A stretch of DNA of 29,638 nucleotides from Pseudomonadota bacterium. GTDB lineage: Bacteria > Pseudomonadota > Alphaproteobacteria > Rhizobiales > Rhizobiaceae. Position 1 is the stretch's first letter; every line of letters starts with the position of its first letter. The stretch covers positions 1 through 29,638 of the forward strand of contig JAEZHO010000459.1 of NCBI GenBank assembly GCA_023416545.1. The letters are read 5' to 3'. Below are positions 14,899 through 22,692 of the stretch, piece by piece. The notes beneath the pieces are model-generated. The model had not been told where the DNA came from. It searched no databases and worked only from the letters and a program-made list of their open reading frames with translations. The translations under genes were made by a program, and so were the position numbers.

Positions 14899-16746
14899 AT
14901 GCTCCGTCACAACCCACCGATGGCCATGCAGTCATCCGCAGAACATGCAGCGACCGATCCGGCGCTCGGACTGCTGCCGGTCTGGAAGCTTTCGGATCTC
15001 TACGCCTCCCGCGAGGCCCCCGAATTCAAGGCCGACATGGAGCGGGCGACGGAACTATCGAAGGAATTCGAGGCGAAGTGGAAGGGCAAGCTCGCCGACG
15101 CCGCCACGAAGACGGGCGCGGCCGGTCTTGGCCAGGCGCTTGCCGATTACGAGGCGCTGGAAGACCTGCTCGGCAAGATCAGCTCCTTTGCCGGCCTCAC
15201 CTATTTCTCCGACACGTCGAACCCGGCAAACGGCAAGTTCTATGGCGACGTCCAGTCGAAGCTCACGGATCTTTCTGCCCACCTCCTGTTCTTCGCTCTG
15301 GAACTCAACCGGATCGACGACGCGGTCGTGGATGCCGCCATGGACCGCGATCCCCAGGCGGGCCACTACCGTCCCTGGATCGTCGACCTGCGCCAGGACA
15401 AGCCCTACCAGCTGGAGGACAGGCTTGAGCAGCTCTTCCTCGAAAAGTCGATGACGAGCGCCGCCGCCTTCAACCGCCTCTTCGACGAGACGATGGCCGA
15501 ACTGCGCTTCGAGGTCGACGGCGAGAAGCTGCCGCTGGAGATCACCCTCAACATGCTGCAGGAGCCGGAGGAGCCGGTGCGTCGCAAAGCGGCCGAAGCG
15601 CTCTCCAGGACATTCCGGGAGAACATCCGCACCTTTACGCTGATCACCAACACGCTCTCCAAGGACAAGGAGATCTCCGACCGCTGGCGCGGCTTCGAGG
15701 AGATCGCCGACAGTCGCCACCTTGCCAACCGGGTGGAACGCGAGGTCGTCGATGCGCTGGCGGCGGCGGTGCGCGAGGCCTATCCGCGCCTCTCCCACCG
15801 CTACTACCGGATGAAGGCGAAGTGGCTCGGCATGGACCGGATGAACTTCTGGGACCGCAATGCGCCGCTTCCCGAGACGCCGAAGGCGCTGATCTCGTGG
15901 CCGGACGCAAGGGAGACCGTGCTTTCCGCCTATGCGGGCTTTGCCCCGGAAATGGCCGAGATCGCCCGCCGCTTCTTCGACGAGGAATGGATCGACGCGC
16001 CCGTCCGTCCCGGCAAGGCCCCCGGCGCCTTCGCCCATCCGACCGTCCCCTCGGCCCACCCCTACGTCCTCGTCAACTACATGGGCAAGCCGCGCGACGT
16101 GATGACGCTCGCCCATGAACTCGGCCACGGCGTGCACCAGGTTCTGGCCGGCGGACAGGGCGCGCTGATGGCGCAGACGCCGCTGACGCTCGCCGAGACC
16201 GCCTCCGTCTTCGGCGAGATGCTGACCTTCCGCGCCCTTCTCGACAAGACCAAGGACAAGCGCGAGCGCAAGGCCATGCTCGCCCAGAAGGTCGAGGACA
16301 TGATCAACACGGTCGTGCGCCAGATCGCCTTCTACGAATTCGAGCGCAAGCTCCACACCGCCCGCAAGGAGGGCGAGCTGACCTCCGACCAGATCGGCGA
16401 ACTCTGGCTGTCGGTGCAGGAAGAAAGCCTCGGGCCGGCGATCCGCATCTCGGAAGGCTACGAGAACTGGTGGACCTACATCCCCCACTTCATCCACTCG
16501 CCCTTCTACGTCTACGCCTATGCCTTCGGGGACTGCCTGGTGAACTCGCTCTACGCGGTCTACCAGAATGCCGAACCCGGCTTCCAGCAGAAGTATTTCG
16601 AGCTTCTGAAGGCCGGCGGCACCAAGCATCACTCCGAACTCCTGGCTCCCTTCGGCCTCGATGCCACCGATCCGTCCTTCTGGTCGAAGGGCCTTTCGAT
16701 GATCGAGGGCCTCATCGACGAACTCGAGGCGCTGGACGAGACGTAG
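14899..16746 (+). CDS. pepF: Oligoendopeptidase F (M3 family)
   Basis: This cytosolic zinc metallopeptidase of the M3B family has 615 residues and cleaves oligopeptides. The zinc motif HELGH (His406, Glu407, His410) is followed by the third ligand Glu433 in LAETASVFGE. The C-terminal H-x-x-x-x-P-F-Y-V-Y-A-Y segment is the family's substrate-tyrosine region (HFIHSPFYVYAYAFG). The helical N-terminal domain begins at PVWKLSDLY. Several in-frame starts exist (14797 GTG, 14881, 14899, 14920). I chose ATG 14899 because AAAGGAAC lies at good spacing and the length then matches the family. It is divergent from the regulator gene; the 157-base gap contains TTGAAC near 14812 but no convincing -10. Confidence 0.95.
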   Translation: MLRHNPPMAMQSSAEHAATDPALGLLPVWKLSDLYASREAPEFKADMERATELSKEFEAKWKGKLADAATKTGAAGLGQALADYEALEDLLGKISSFAGLTYFSDTSNPANGKFYGDVQSKLTDLSAHLLFFALELNRIDDAVVDAAMDRDPQAGHYRPWIVDLRQDKPYQLEDRLEQLFLEKSMTSAAAFNRLFDETMAELRFEVDGEKLPLEITLNMLQEPEEPVRRKAAEALSRTFRENIRTFTLITNTLSKDKEISDRWRGFEEIADSRHLANRVEREVVDALAAAVREAYPRLSHRYYRMKAKWLGMDRMNFWDRNAPLPETPKALISWPDARETVLSAYAGFAPEMAEIARRFFDEEWIDAPVRPGKAPGAFAHPTVPSAHPYVLVNYMGKPRDVMTLAHELGHGVHQVLAGGQGALMAQTPLTLAETASVFGEMLTFRALLDKTKDKRERKAMLAQKVEDMINTVVRQIAFYEFERKLHTARKEGELTSDQIGELWLSVQEESLGPAIRISEGYENWWTYIPHFIHSPFYVYAYAFGDCLVNSLYAVYQNAEPGFQQKYFELLKAGGTKHHSELLAPFGLDATDPSFWSKGLSMIEGLIDELEALDET

Positions 16747-16800
16747 GCGGCCGAGGGTTCACGGTCGTCTCGCAGCACCGGCCCGCGATTGTCCTGCGCC

Positions 16801-16825
16801 CCCTCTCCTCTCGTTGGGGAGAGGG
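16801..16825. repeat. Palindromic intergenic repeat of the rhizobial CCCTCTCC type
   Basis: CCCTCTCC (16801-16808) and GGAGAGGG (16818-16825) form an 8-bp inverted repeat around a short spacer. Such elements are scattered between genes in Rhizobiales genomes. It lies in the 236-base gap 16747-16982, in which I see no gene. It could act as a messenger-stability or weak termination element for pepF. Confidence 0.55.
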
Positions 16826-16982
16826 ATCACGACGATGTTGCGTGGACGGCCGGCTTCACACGAAGGCCGGGGCGGTTTTCCCTCGCCTTTCACGCGCTCA
16901 CCCTTTTCAACGGCGGCGATGCCGTCTTCAATGGCGGCGGAGGAATCATGATCGATTCGAGAGCCGGGACGGAATATCAGGA

Positions 16983-17645
16983 ATGTCTTCTAAAGGCCCG
17001 GCCCGCAGCCGGCAGTCAGGTGATCTCTCGCTGGTCGAGACCCTCCGCTGGGAGCCGGAAACGGGGTTCCCGCGGCTCGACCATCACATCCGCCGGCTGA
17101 AGCGCTCGGCCGACGCGCTCGGCTTCCTCTCGCCCGTCGATCCCGAGACGGCGCTGAAACTTGCCGTCGGCGGCGATGCCCCGCTCCGGGTGCGCCTTGC
17201 CGTCACCTATCGCGGCCGCACCGAAGTCACCACGGCGCCCTTCGACCCGGAGCCGGAAGGCAAGGTCTGGCGCCTGCGCATCGCTTCGCAGCGGCTTTCC
17301 TCCGACGACGCCTTCCTCCGCCACAAGACGACCCGGCGCGACCTCTATGACGCGGCCCGCGCCGAGTTCCCGACAGACGAGGCGGACGAGGTGATCCTCC
17401 TCAACGAACGCGGCGAAGTCTGCGAGGGGACGATCACCAACCTCTTCGTCGATGCCGGCGAGAACGTTCTCCTGACCCCTGCGCTGTCGAGCGGCCTGCT
17501 TCCCGGCATCCTGCGCGCCGAACTGATCCGCGAAGGAAGGGCGCGTTCAGAAGTGCTGAAGCCGGCGGCTCTCGCGAACCGCCGGCTCTTCGTCGGCAAT
17601 GCGCTGCGGGGACTGCTCCCCGCCGTACTCGTCGAGTCCGGTTAG
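16983..17645 (+). CDS. Class IV aminotransferase, PabC-like
   Basis: This 220-residue PLP enzyme belongs to the class IV (branched-chain aminotransferase / aminodeoxychorismate lyase) fold. The opening DLSLVETLRWEPETGFPRLDHH resembles the lyase domain of PabB-PabC fusions, so release of p-aminobenzoate for folate is the most likely activity. The PLP lysine is Lys115 (RHKTTRRDLYD) and the conserved Glu148 lies in NERGEVCEGTITNLFV. The ATG at 16983 is preceded by a close AGGA; an upstream extension of the frame runs back into pepF and is not real. No pabB is in view. Its stop overlaps the stop of the convergent Atu4866-like gene by three bases. Confidence 0.85.
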   Translation: MSSKGPARSRQSGDLSLVETLRWEPETGFPRLDHHIRRLKRSADALGFLSPVDPETALKLAVGGDAPLRVRLAVTYRGRTEVTTAPFDPEPEGKVWRLRIASQRLSSDDAFLRHKTTRRDLYDAARAEFPTDEADEVILLNERGEVCEGTITNLFVDAGENVLLTPALSSGLLPGILRAELIREGRARSEVLKPAALANRRLFVGNALRGLLPAVLVESG

Positions 17646-17959
17646 GGCCTCCGGCGCAGGATCATGCCGCCGTGGTGCAGCGTGGCGTTGTCGACGAACT
17701 CGCCGTCGGCGGTAAACCCGGTATCGTCCCAGTAGTCGATATGGTTGCCGGTCACCACGTAGCGGCCCTGATAGGCACTCTCGCGATCGCCGCGGGCCTC
17801 GTCGTATCGGCCGTTGGGAAGAAGCTCGTGGCGGACCCGGTTGTCGTCCGTGACCCACATTCCGACATAGGGGTGCTGGTTCTGCATCTGTGTCTCCTGG
17901 GAGTTCGCCGGCAAGCTCGAAAGCAGAAGGGCGGCGGCAATTGCGGTTGCTCTGATCAT
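17642..17959 (-). CDS. Exported Atu4866-like protein
   Basis: This small exported protein has 105 residues, with signal peptide IRATAIAAALLLSSLPANSQ and a mature part of about 80 residues. The mature sequence (HPYVGMWVTDDNRVRHELLP, then AYQGRYVVTGNHIDYWDD and HHGGMIL) matches the Agrobacterium Atu4866 family. That family has a solved beta-barrel (streptavidin-like) structure but no known function. GAGGAAA upstream supports the ATG at 17959; an in-frame ATG at 17989 has no such site. It is the last gene of the putative SDR - SnoaL - Atu4866 unit, 61 bases after the SnoaL stop. A barrel of this kind could bind a small ligand; that is inference. Confidence 0.87.
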   Translation of the reverse strand: MIRATAIAAALLLSSLPANSQETQMQNQHPYVGMWVTDDNRVRHELLPNGRYDEARGDRESAYQGRYVVTGNHIDYWDDTGFTADGEFVDNATLHHGGMILRRRP

Positions 17960-18020
17960 GATCGATTTCCTCTTCGGTGGATGGAGCATGACTGCATGGA
18001 TCGAGGGGATACCCCGAGCC

Positions 18021-18524
18021 TTAGGGGACGCGCGGTTCGTTGTTGTCGACGACCTCCTGGTAGGCCGCGAGGTCGAGGAAGGCTTCGGCTTCCACCACCG
18101 AACCGTCCTCCATCCGGAATATCCAGACGAAGCTGTTGTTGTAGGGATGGCCCCCGGTTGTCGTGGAGGACGCGTCGAAACGGATGATGACCCGGTCGCC
18201 GACCGCCCATATGTGATGGACCTCGGGCACGAGAGGCGCGCTCAGCCGGCTCACCAGCGGGCGGGACCCGCGCTCCACGAAATCTTCCACGCCGTTGTAG
18301 GTACCGGCGACCGGACCGGAGCCGTGGATGGTCCAGGCGACGTCGTCGGCGAGGATTTCGAAGACGTTGCCGCCTGTCGACCATTCGTCGAAGGCCTCGC
18401 GGACGATGGCCTCGTTCTCTGCGGTCGCATCGGCGGCCGGCGCCTGGGCAAAGGTCGGCGTCAGGCTTGCGGAAAAGACCAGGGCGACGAGAAGTTCGCG
18501 AAGGCCGATGAATGAATGGGGCAT
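18021..18524 (-). CDS. Exported SnoaL/NTF2-like protein
   Basis: This exported protein of 167 residues has a signal peptide (about 1-26, ending TPTFAQ) and one NTF2-like/SnoaL-type domain. The pattern is a long N-terminal helix (ENEAIVREAFDEWSTGG), then DDVAWTIHGSGPVAGTYNGVEDF and the strands DRVIIRFDASST and SFVWIFRMEDGSVVEAEAFLD. This cone-shaped fold occurs in small-molecule isomerases, cyclases and dehydratases and in simple binding proteins. Possible acid-base residues are present (Asp, His), but I cannot name a reaction. The ATG at 18524 has AAAGGA upstream. It is the middle gene of the three-gene minus-strand unit. Confidence 0.85.
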   Translation of the reverse strand: MPHSFIGLRELLVALVFSASLTPTFAQAPAADATAENEAIVREAFDEWSTGGNVFEILADDVAWTIHGSGPVAGTYNGVEDFVERGSRPLVSRLSAPLVPEVHHIWAVGDRVIIRFDASSTTTGGHPYNNSFVWIFRMEDGSVVEAEAFLDLAAYQEVVDNNEPRVP

Positions 18525-18609
18525 GGGAACAGTCCTTTCATGGCTTGGTCCTCGCAAGGGTGGATCACCGGGTGCGGCGGGACCCGACCGCAACCGGATT
18601 TAAAGCCGT

Positions 18610-19332
18610 TCAGTTGGGCGACCGCGTCGGACGCACGACGATCTCGCTGACATCGACGTCTTCCGGCTGCTCGATGGCAAATCGGACGGCCCGGCCGATC
18701 GCGTCCGGCTTGAGCGCAATCGCGCGGTAGCTCGTCATCGCCTCGGCGGCGGTAGGATCGGTGATCGTCGAGGCAAGCTCGCTTTCCACCACGCCCGGAT
18801 GGATGCAGGTGACGCGGATATCCTCCCGCTCCTGCCGCAGGCCCTCGGAAATGGCCCGCACCGCGAACTTGGTGGCGCAATAGACGGCAGCCGTCGGGGA
18901 AACGGTGAGCGCGCCGATCGATGCGATGTTGATGATATGGCCGGAGCCCCGCTCCGTCATTTCGGGCAGGACGGCGGCGATCCCGTAGAGGACGCCCTTG
19001 ATGTTGACGTCGACCATCCGGTCCCATTCCTCGACCTTCAGCGCGGCCATCGGCGACAGCGGCATCAGGCCGGCATTGTTGACGATGACGTCGACGCGGC
19101 CGAACTCGTCGCGCGCGGCCTGCGCAAAGGCGGCGACATCGTCCCGGTCGGTGACGTCGAGGCGACGGGTCGCGACCCTTCCGCCAAAGCTGCGGATTTC
19201 CTCCGCAAGTTCGTCCAGCCGGTCGGTACGGCGCGCGCCGAGCATGAGGGTCGCGCCGGCCCTGCCGAGTTCGCGGGCGATGCCGGCGCCGATGCCGCTG
19301 GAGGCTCCCGTGATGAGCACGATCTTGTCCAT
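18610..19332 (-). CDS. Short-chain dehydrogenase/reductase
   Basis: This is a classical SDR of 240 residues, a cytosolic NAD(P)-dependent alcohol/ketone oxidoreductase. Seen motifs are the cofactor loop TGASSGIG (8-15), R34-R35 after strand two (favouring NADPH), NNAG (85-88), Asn110, the catalytic Ser138 in NIAS, Tyr151 and Lys155 (YCATK), and HPGVVES. Overall it resembles the YdfG-like group acting on small hydroxy or keto compounds. AAGGAAAG precedes the ATG at 19332. It is transcribed away from the LysR gene across a 115-base shared control region, so the LysR protein is its likely regulator. It is the first gene of the unit with SnoaL and Atu4866. Confidence 0.93.
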   Translation of the reverse strand: MDKIVLITGASSGIGAGIARELGRAGATLMLGARRTDRLDELAEEIRSFGGRVATRRLDVTDRDDVAAFAQAARDEFGRVDVIVNNAGLMPLSPMAALKVEEWDRMVDVNIKGVLYGIAAVLPEMTERGSGHIINIASIGALTVSPTAAVYCATKFAVRAISEGLRQEREDIRVTCIHPGVVESELASTITDPTAAEAMTSYRAIALKPDAIGRAVRFAIEQPEDVDVSEIVVRPTRSPN

Positions 19333-19426
19333 GGTTCTTTCCTTCTCTCGTTTTCGCCCGGCGTGCGGGCTTGAAGGAAAGGTAAAGGCTCGCCATTGTG
19401 CCCGGTAGCCGCCTCGAGCTTTGCGG

Positions 19427-19449
19427 ATTGGTAAGGAGCGCTAACCAAT
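19427..19449. promoter_or_regulatory. LysR-type dyad overlapping the regulator's ribosome site and start
   Basis: ATTGGT (19427-19432), 11 bases, ACCAAT (19444-19449) is a perfect T-N11-A dyad of the LysR-box kind. The spacer contains the AAGGAG ribosome site, and the right arm includes the first two bases of the ATG. Bound protein would block its own gene (autorepression) and could act on the divergent SDR promoter. Confidence 0.6.
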
Positions 19450-20344
19450 GACCCCCGACCTCAATGCCCTGGCCGTCTTCATCACGGTGGCGGAAGAGAA
19501 GAACTTCCGGGCGACCGCCGACCGGCTGGGCGTCACTCGCGCCGCGGTCAGCCAGGTCATGCGGAAGCTGGAGGAGACGATGGGCATCGCGCTCGTCAAC
19601 CGCACCACTCGCAGCGTCTCGCTGACGGAAGCCGGCGAGCGGCTCTACGCCGAGGCCGCGCCGGCGCTCGCCGGCATGCATGCCGCGATCGAGGCGGCCG
19701 GCAGCCTGCGCGACGGACCCCGCGGCCAGTTGAACCTCGCCGTATCCTCGATTGCCGAAAGCTTCCTGTCCGGCCCGCTCCTCGCGTCGTTCGCGGAGGC
19801 AAACCCGGAGGTGAAGCTCCATGTCACCGTCACCGACGAGGAGTTCGATATCGTCGAGAAGGGTTACGACGCCGGCGTGCGGCTCGGCGAGGTGATCGCG
19901 CAGGACATGATCGCTGTCCCCGTCTCCGGCCCGCAGCGACAGCTCGCGGTCGCGTCTCCCGACTATCTTCGCCGCGCCGGCACGCCGCAGCACCCCCGGG
20001 AACTCACGCAGCACCGCACGATCGGCTGGCGCACCGGCGCCGGCCGCGCCTCCTACCGGTGGGAGTTCGCGGAGGACGGCAAGGAATTCTCGGTTGCCGT
20101 CGGCGATTACATCACCACGACGGACATGGCGCTGATGACCCGGCTCGCCGTCGCCGGCGCGGGCATCAGCTTCGGCATGGAAGAGACGTTCCTGCCCTTC
20201 ATCGCGCGCGGCGAACTGGTGCCGCTTCTGGAGGACTACGGCCCGCGCTTCCCGGGCTTCTACCTCTACTATCCGAGCCGTCGCCACATGGCGCCCAAGC
20301 TGCGGGCACTGGTCGATCACCTGCGGCGCAACCGCTCGACCTGA
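19448..20344 (+). CDS. LysR-family transcriptional regulator
   Basis: This 298-residue LysR regulator has an N-terminal winged helix-turn-helix (about 4-62: ALAVFITVAEEKNFRATADR, then RAAVSQVMRKLEE). A linker helix and an effector-binding domain (about 90-295) of the CrgA/AaeR-like group follow, with SGPLLASFAEANPEVKLHV and the dipole strand DAGVRLGE. It is divergent from the SDR operon, the standard arrangement for a regulator controlling its neighbour. It carries a dyad over its own start. Ribosome site AAGGAG is well spaced from the ATG at 19448. The effector is unknown; by context it is a substrate or product of the SDR/SnoaL proteins. Confidence 0.95.
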   Translation: MTPDLNALAVFITVAEEKNFRATADRLGVTRAAVSQVMRKLEETMGIALVNRTTRSVSLTEAGERLYAEAAPALAGMHAAIEAAGSLRDGPRGQLNLAVSSIAESFLSGPLLASFAEANPEVKLHVTVTDEEFDIVEKGYDAGVRLGEVIAQDMIAVPVSGPQRQLAVASPDYLRRAGTPQHPRELTQHRTIGWRTGAGRASYRWEFAEDGKEFSVAVGDYITTTDMALMTRLAVAGAGISFGMEETFLPFIARGELVPLLEDYGPRFPGFYLYYPSRRHMAPKLRALVDHLRRNRST

Positions 20345-20535
20345 CCCTATGTCCGCGACGCTGTCGGACTGCGAAAGACGCCCGGATCGCCGTTTTCTGG
20401 CCCCTTTTTGCAACCTCTTTATTGTGACGGGGATTTGTGATCTAGAGCGCCGGCATTTTGCGATCAGCGCTCTCATCGTTCCCTGTCGGCCAAGCGGCGC
20501 AGCGGCGTGATGCCGAGGCGGCGAAGGAGAGATAC

Positions 20536-21981
20536 ATGTCTGAACAGAAATACTCTGTGCATGGCGAGATTACAGGCCCGATCGTGATGATCGGCTTCGG
20601 CTCCATCGGTCGCGGAACGCTGCCGCTGATCGAGCGTCACTTCAAGTTCGACAAGAGCCGGATGGTCGTCATCGATCCCCGCGACGACGGCGCTGACATC
20701 CATGCCCGGCACGGCGTCAGGCATGTCCGGGCGCATGTCACCCGGGACAATTACAAGGAACTCCTGAAGCCGCTCCTGACGGAAGGCGGCAGCCAGGGCT
20801 TCTGCGTCAATCTCTCGGTCGACACCGGGTCGCTCGACCTGATGAAGTTCTGCCGCAAGCTGGACGTGCTCTACATCGATACCGTCGTCGCGCCCTGGCT
20901 CGGCTTCTACTTCGATACCTCGGTGAAGAACTCCGAGCGCACCAACTACGCGCTGCGCGAGACCGTCCGCCGGGAAAAGGCGAAGAACCCGGGCGGCACT
21001 ACCGCCGTCTCCACCTGCGGCGCCAACCCGGGCATGGTCTCCTGGTTCGTCAAGCAGGCGCTGGTCGATCTTGCCAACGAGACGGGGCTGAAGTTCGACG
21101 AACCATCGGCGGACGACCGCGAGGGCTGGGCGAAGCTTATGAAGAAGCTGGGTGTCAAGGGCGTCCACATCGCCGAGCGCGACACCCAGCGCGCCAAGAA
21201 CCCGAAGCCGCTGAACGTCTTCTGGAACACCTGGTCGGTCGAGGGCTTCATCGCCGAAGGCCTGCAGCCGTCGGAGCTCGGCTGGGGCACCCATGAAAAG
21301 TGGATGCCGAAGAACGCCCGCAAGCACAAGAAGGGCTGCCAGGCGGCGATCTATCTCGAACAGCCCGGCGCCAATACCCGCGTGCGCAGCTGGTGCCCGA
21401 CGCCCGGCCCGCAATACGGCTTCCTGGTCACCCACAACGAGGCGATCTCTATCGCCGACTACTACACGGTGCGCGACAAGCACGGCGAGGTCACCTATCG
21501 CCCGACCTGCCACTACGCCTACCATCCCTGCAACGACGCCGTGCTGTCGCTGCACGAGATGTTCGGCAATGGCGGCCATGCCCAGCCCGTCCAGCATGTC
21601 CTCGACGAGGACGAACTAGTGGACGGCGTCGATGAACTCGGCGTGCTGCTCTACGGCCACGAGAAGAACGCCTACTGGTTCGGCTCGCGTCTGTCGCTGG
21701 AGGAAACCCGCCGCATCGCCCCCTACCAGAATGCCACCGGCATGCAGGTGACCTCCGCTGTCCTCGCCGGCATGGTCTGGGCGCTCGAGAACCCGAAGGC
21801 GGGCATCGTCGAGGCCGACGAGGTGGACTACAAGCGCTGCCTGGAAGTCCAGCGCCCCTATCTCGGACCGGTCGAGGGCCACTATACCGACTGGACCCCG
21901 CTGGACGGACGCCCGGGCCTCTTCCCGGAGGACATCGACACGTCCGACCCCTGGCAGTTCCGCAACGTCCTGGTGCGCTGA
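20536..21981 (+). CDS. hss: Homospermidine synthase
   Basis: This 481-residue NAD-dependent enzyme forms sym-homospermidine from putrescine (and spermidine), the main long polyamine of many rhizobia. The N-terminal Rossmann motif GFGSIGRGTLPLI binds NAD; D-P-R-D-D follows strand two. The sequence STCGANPGMVSWFVKQAL and the lysine-rich K-W-M-P-K-N-A-R-K-H-K-K-G-C region are typical of the bacterial enzyme. So is the aromatic WNTWSVEGFIAE segment near the active site. AAGGAGAG precedes the ATG at 20536. An in-frame ATG at 20458 would add a leader unrelated to the family. The 191 bases before the gene hold no other gene or clear promoter; an imperfect terminator-like stem follows. Confidence 0.96.
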   Translation: MSEQKYSVHGEITGPIVMIGFGSIGRGTLPLIERHFKFDKSRMVVIDPRDDGADIHARHGVRHVRAHVTRDNYKELLKPLLTEGGSQGFCVNLSVDTGSLDLMKFCRKLDVLYIDTVVAPWLGFYFDTSVKNSERTNYALRETVRREKAKNPGGTTAVSTCGANPGMVSWFVKQALVDLANETGLKFDEPSADDREGWAKLMKKLGVKGVHIAERDTQRAKNPKPLNVFWNTWSVEGFIAEGLQPSELGWGTHEKWMPKNARKHKKGCQAAIYLEQPGANTRVRSWCPTPGPQYGFLVTHNEAISIADYYTVRDKHGEVTYRPTCHYAYHPCNDAVLSLHEMFGNGGHAQPVQHVLDEDELVDGVDELGVLLYGHEKNAYWFGSRLSLEETRRIAPYQNATGMQVTSAVLAGMVWALENPKAGIVEADEVDYKRCLEVQRPYLGPVEGHYTDWTPLDGRPGLFPEDIDTSDPWQFRNVLVR

Positions 21982-22000
21982 ACGGCGCCGACACGAAGGG

Positions 22001-22030
22001 GGGAGGAGGCGGCCTATCGCCTCTCCCTTG
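22001..22030 (+). terminator. Imperfect stem after hss
   Basis: GGGAGGAGGCG (22001-22011) pairs with CGCCTCTCCC (22018-22027) with one bulged G. The following TTGTTG is a poor T-run, so termination is possible but not certain. Confidence 0.4.
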
Positions 22031-22128
22031 TTGAAAGAGCCCGAAAAAGGCTGCGAAATATCCGAATCTGCATTAGATACGGTTGTTAACGCTAATAATC
22101 AGACGGTCGAACCGCGGGAGACCCCGAT

Positions 22129-22488
22129 ATGAAACTGCAAGCGATCATCGCGATCATCGCTGCCGCCACACTGACTGCCTGCGTCTCCAACCCGCCGCCG
22201 CGACTGCCGCAGCAGGCGCAGCCACAGGGCGTCGAGGGCGCATGGGTCGATCCCAACGGGATCGTGTCCACCTTCCAGGGCGGCACCTTCAACACCCGCT
22301 CGACCGACAGCAACACGCTTCTCGCTTCCGGCAGCTACGTCAACCTGTCGCCGACCCTCGTCGAGATCAGCATGACGTCGCTCGTCCGCAACACCCAGTC
22401 GCGGGTCAACTGCGCGCTGGTCTCGCCGAGCCAGCTGAACTGCACGCAGGACAGCGGGGCCCAGTTCTCGCTCACCCGCCGTAGCTGA
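22129..22488 (+). CDS. omp10: Outer-membrane lipoprotein, Omp10-like
   Basis: This small lipoprotein of 119 residues has the lipobox LTAC, placing the lipidated cysteine at residue 18. No Asp follows Cys, so sorting to the outer membrane is expected. The mature domain (EGAWVDPNGIVSTFQGGTF, then SMTSLVRN and VNCALVSPSQLNCT) closely matches Brucella Omp10, a surface lipoprotein of unknown molecular function that contributes to envelope integrity and virulence. Two cysteines in the domain may form a disulfide. GGGAG lies upstream of the ATG at 22129 and a strong terminator follows, so it is a single-gene unit. The 147-base upstream gap is AT-richer than the surroundings but I cannot fix a promoter. 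Confidence 0.9.
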   Translation: MKLQAIIAIIAAATLTACVSNPPPRLPQQAQPQGVEGAWVDPNGIVSTFQGGTFNTRSTDSNTLLASGSYVNLSPTLVEISMTSLVRNTQSRVNCALVSPSQLNCTQDSGAQFSLTRRS

Positions 22489-22512
22489 TATCGTTCCCGG
22501 CACCCGATCCCG

Positions 22513-22539
22513 AAAACCCCGCCAATGGCGGGGTTTTTT
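22513..22539 (+). terminator. Terminator after omp10
   Basis: Four As, CCCCGCC (22517-22523), loop AAT, GGCGGGG (22527-22533), then six Ts: a strong intrinsic terminator. Confidence 0.9.
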
Positions 22540-22692
22540 CGTTACGGGCAAGCCCTTGCCGCCCTGCCGGGCGCCGCACTTTCCCCCTTGCAGTCGCAAT
22601 GCCTTGATGAAAACATGCCCCGTCGCCGGTCGTGGGACCACGGGATCGGGCGTCGGATCGTGATGCGAATGCGACAACAGGAGAGAGAGACA

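Noticed and set aside
15055..16632. A 525-residue minus-strand frame opposite pepF
   Set aside because: Antisense shadow of a clear M3 peptidase with intact HELGH; no recognisable motif of its own.
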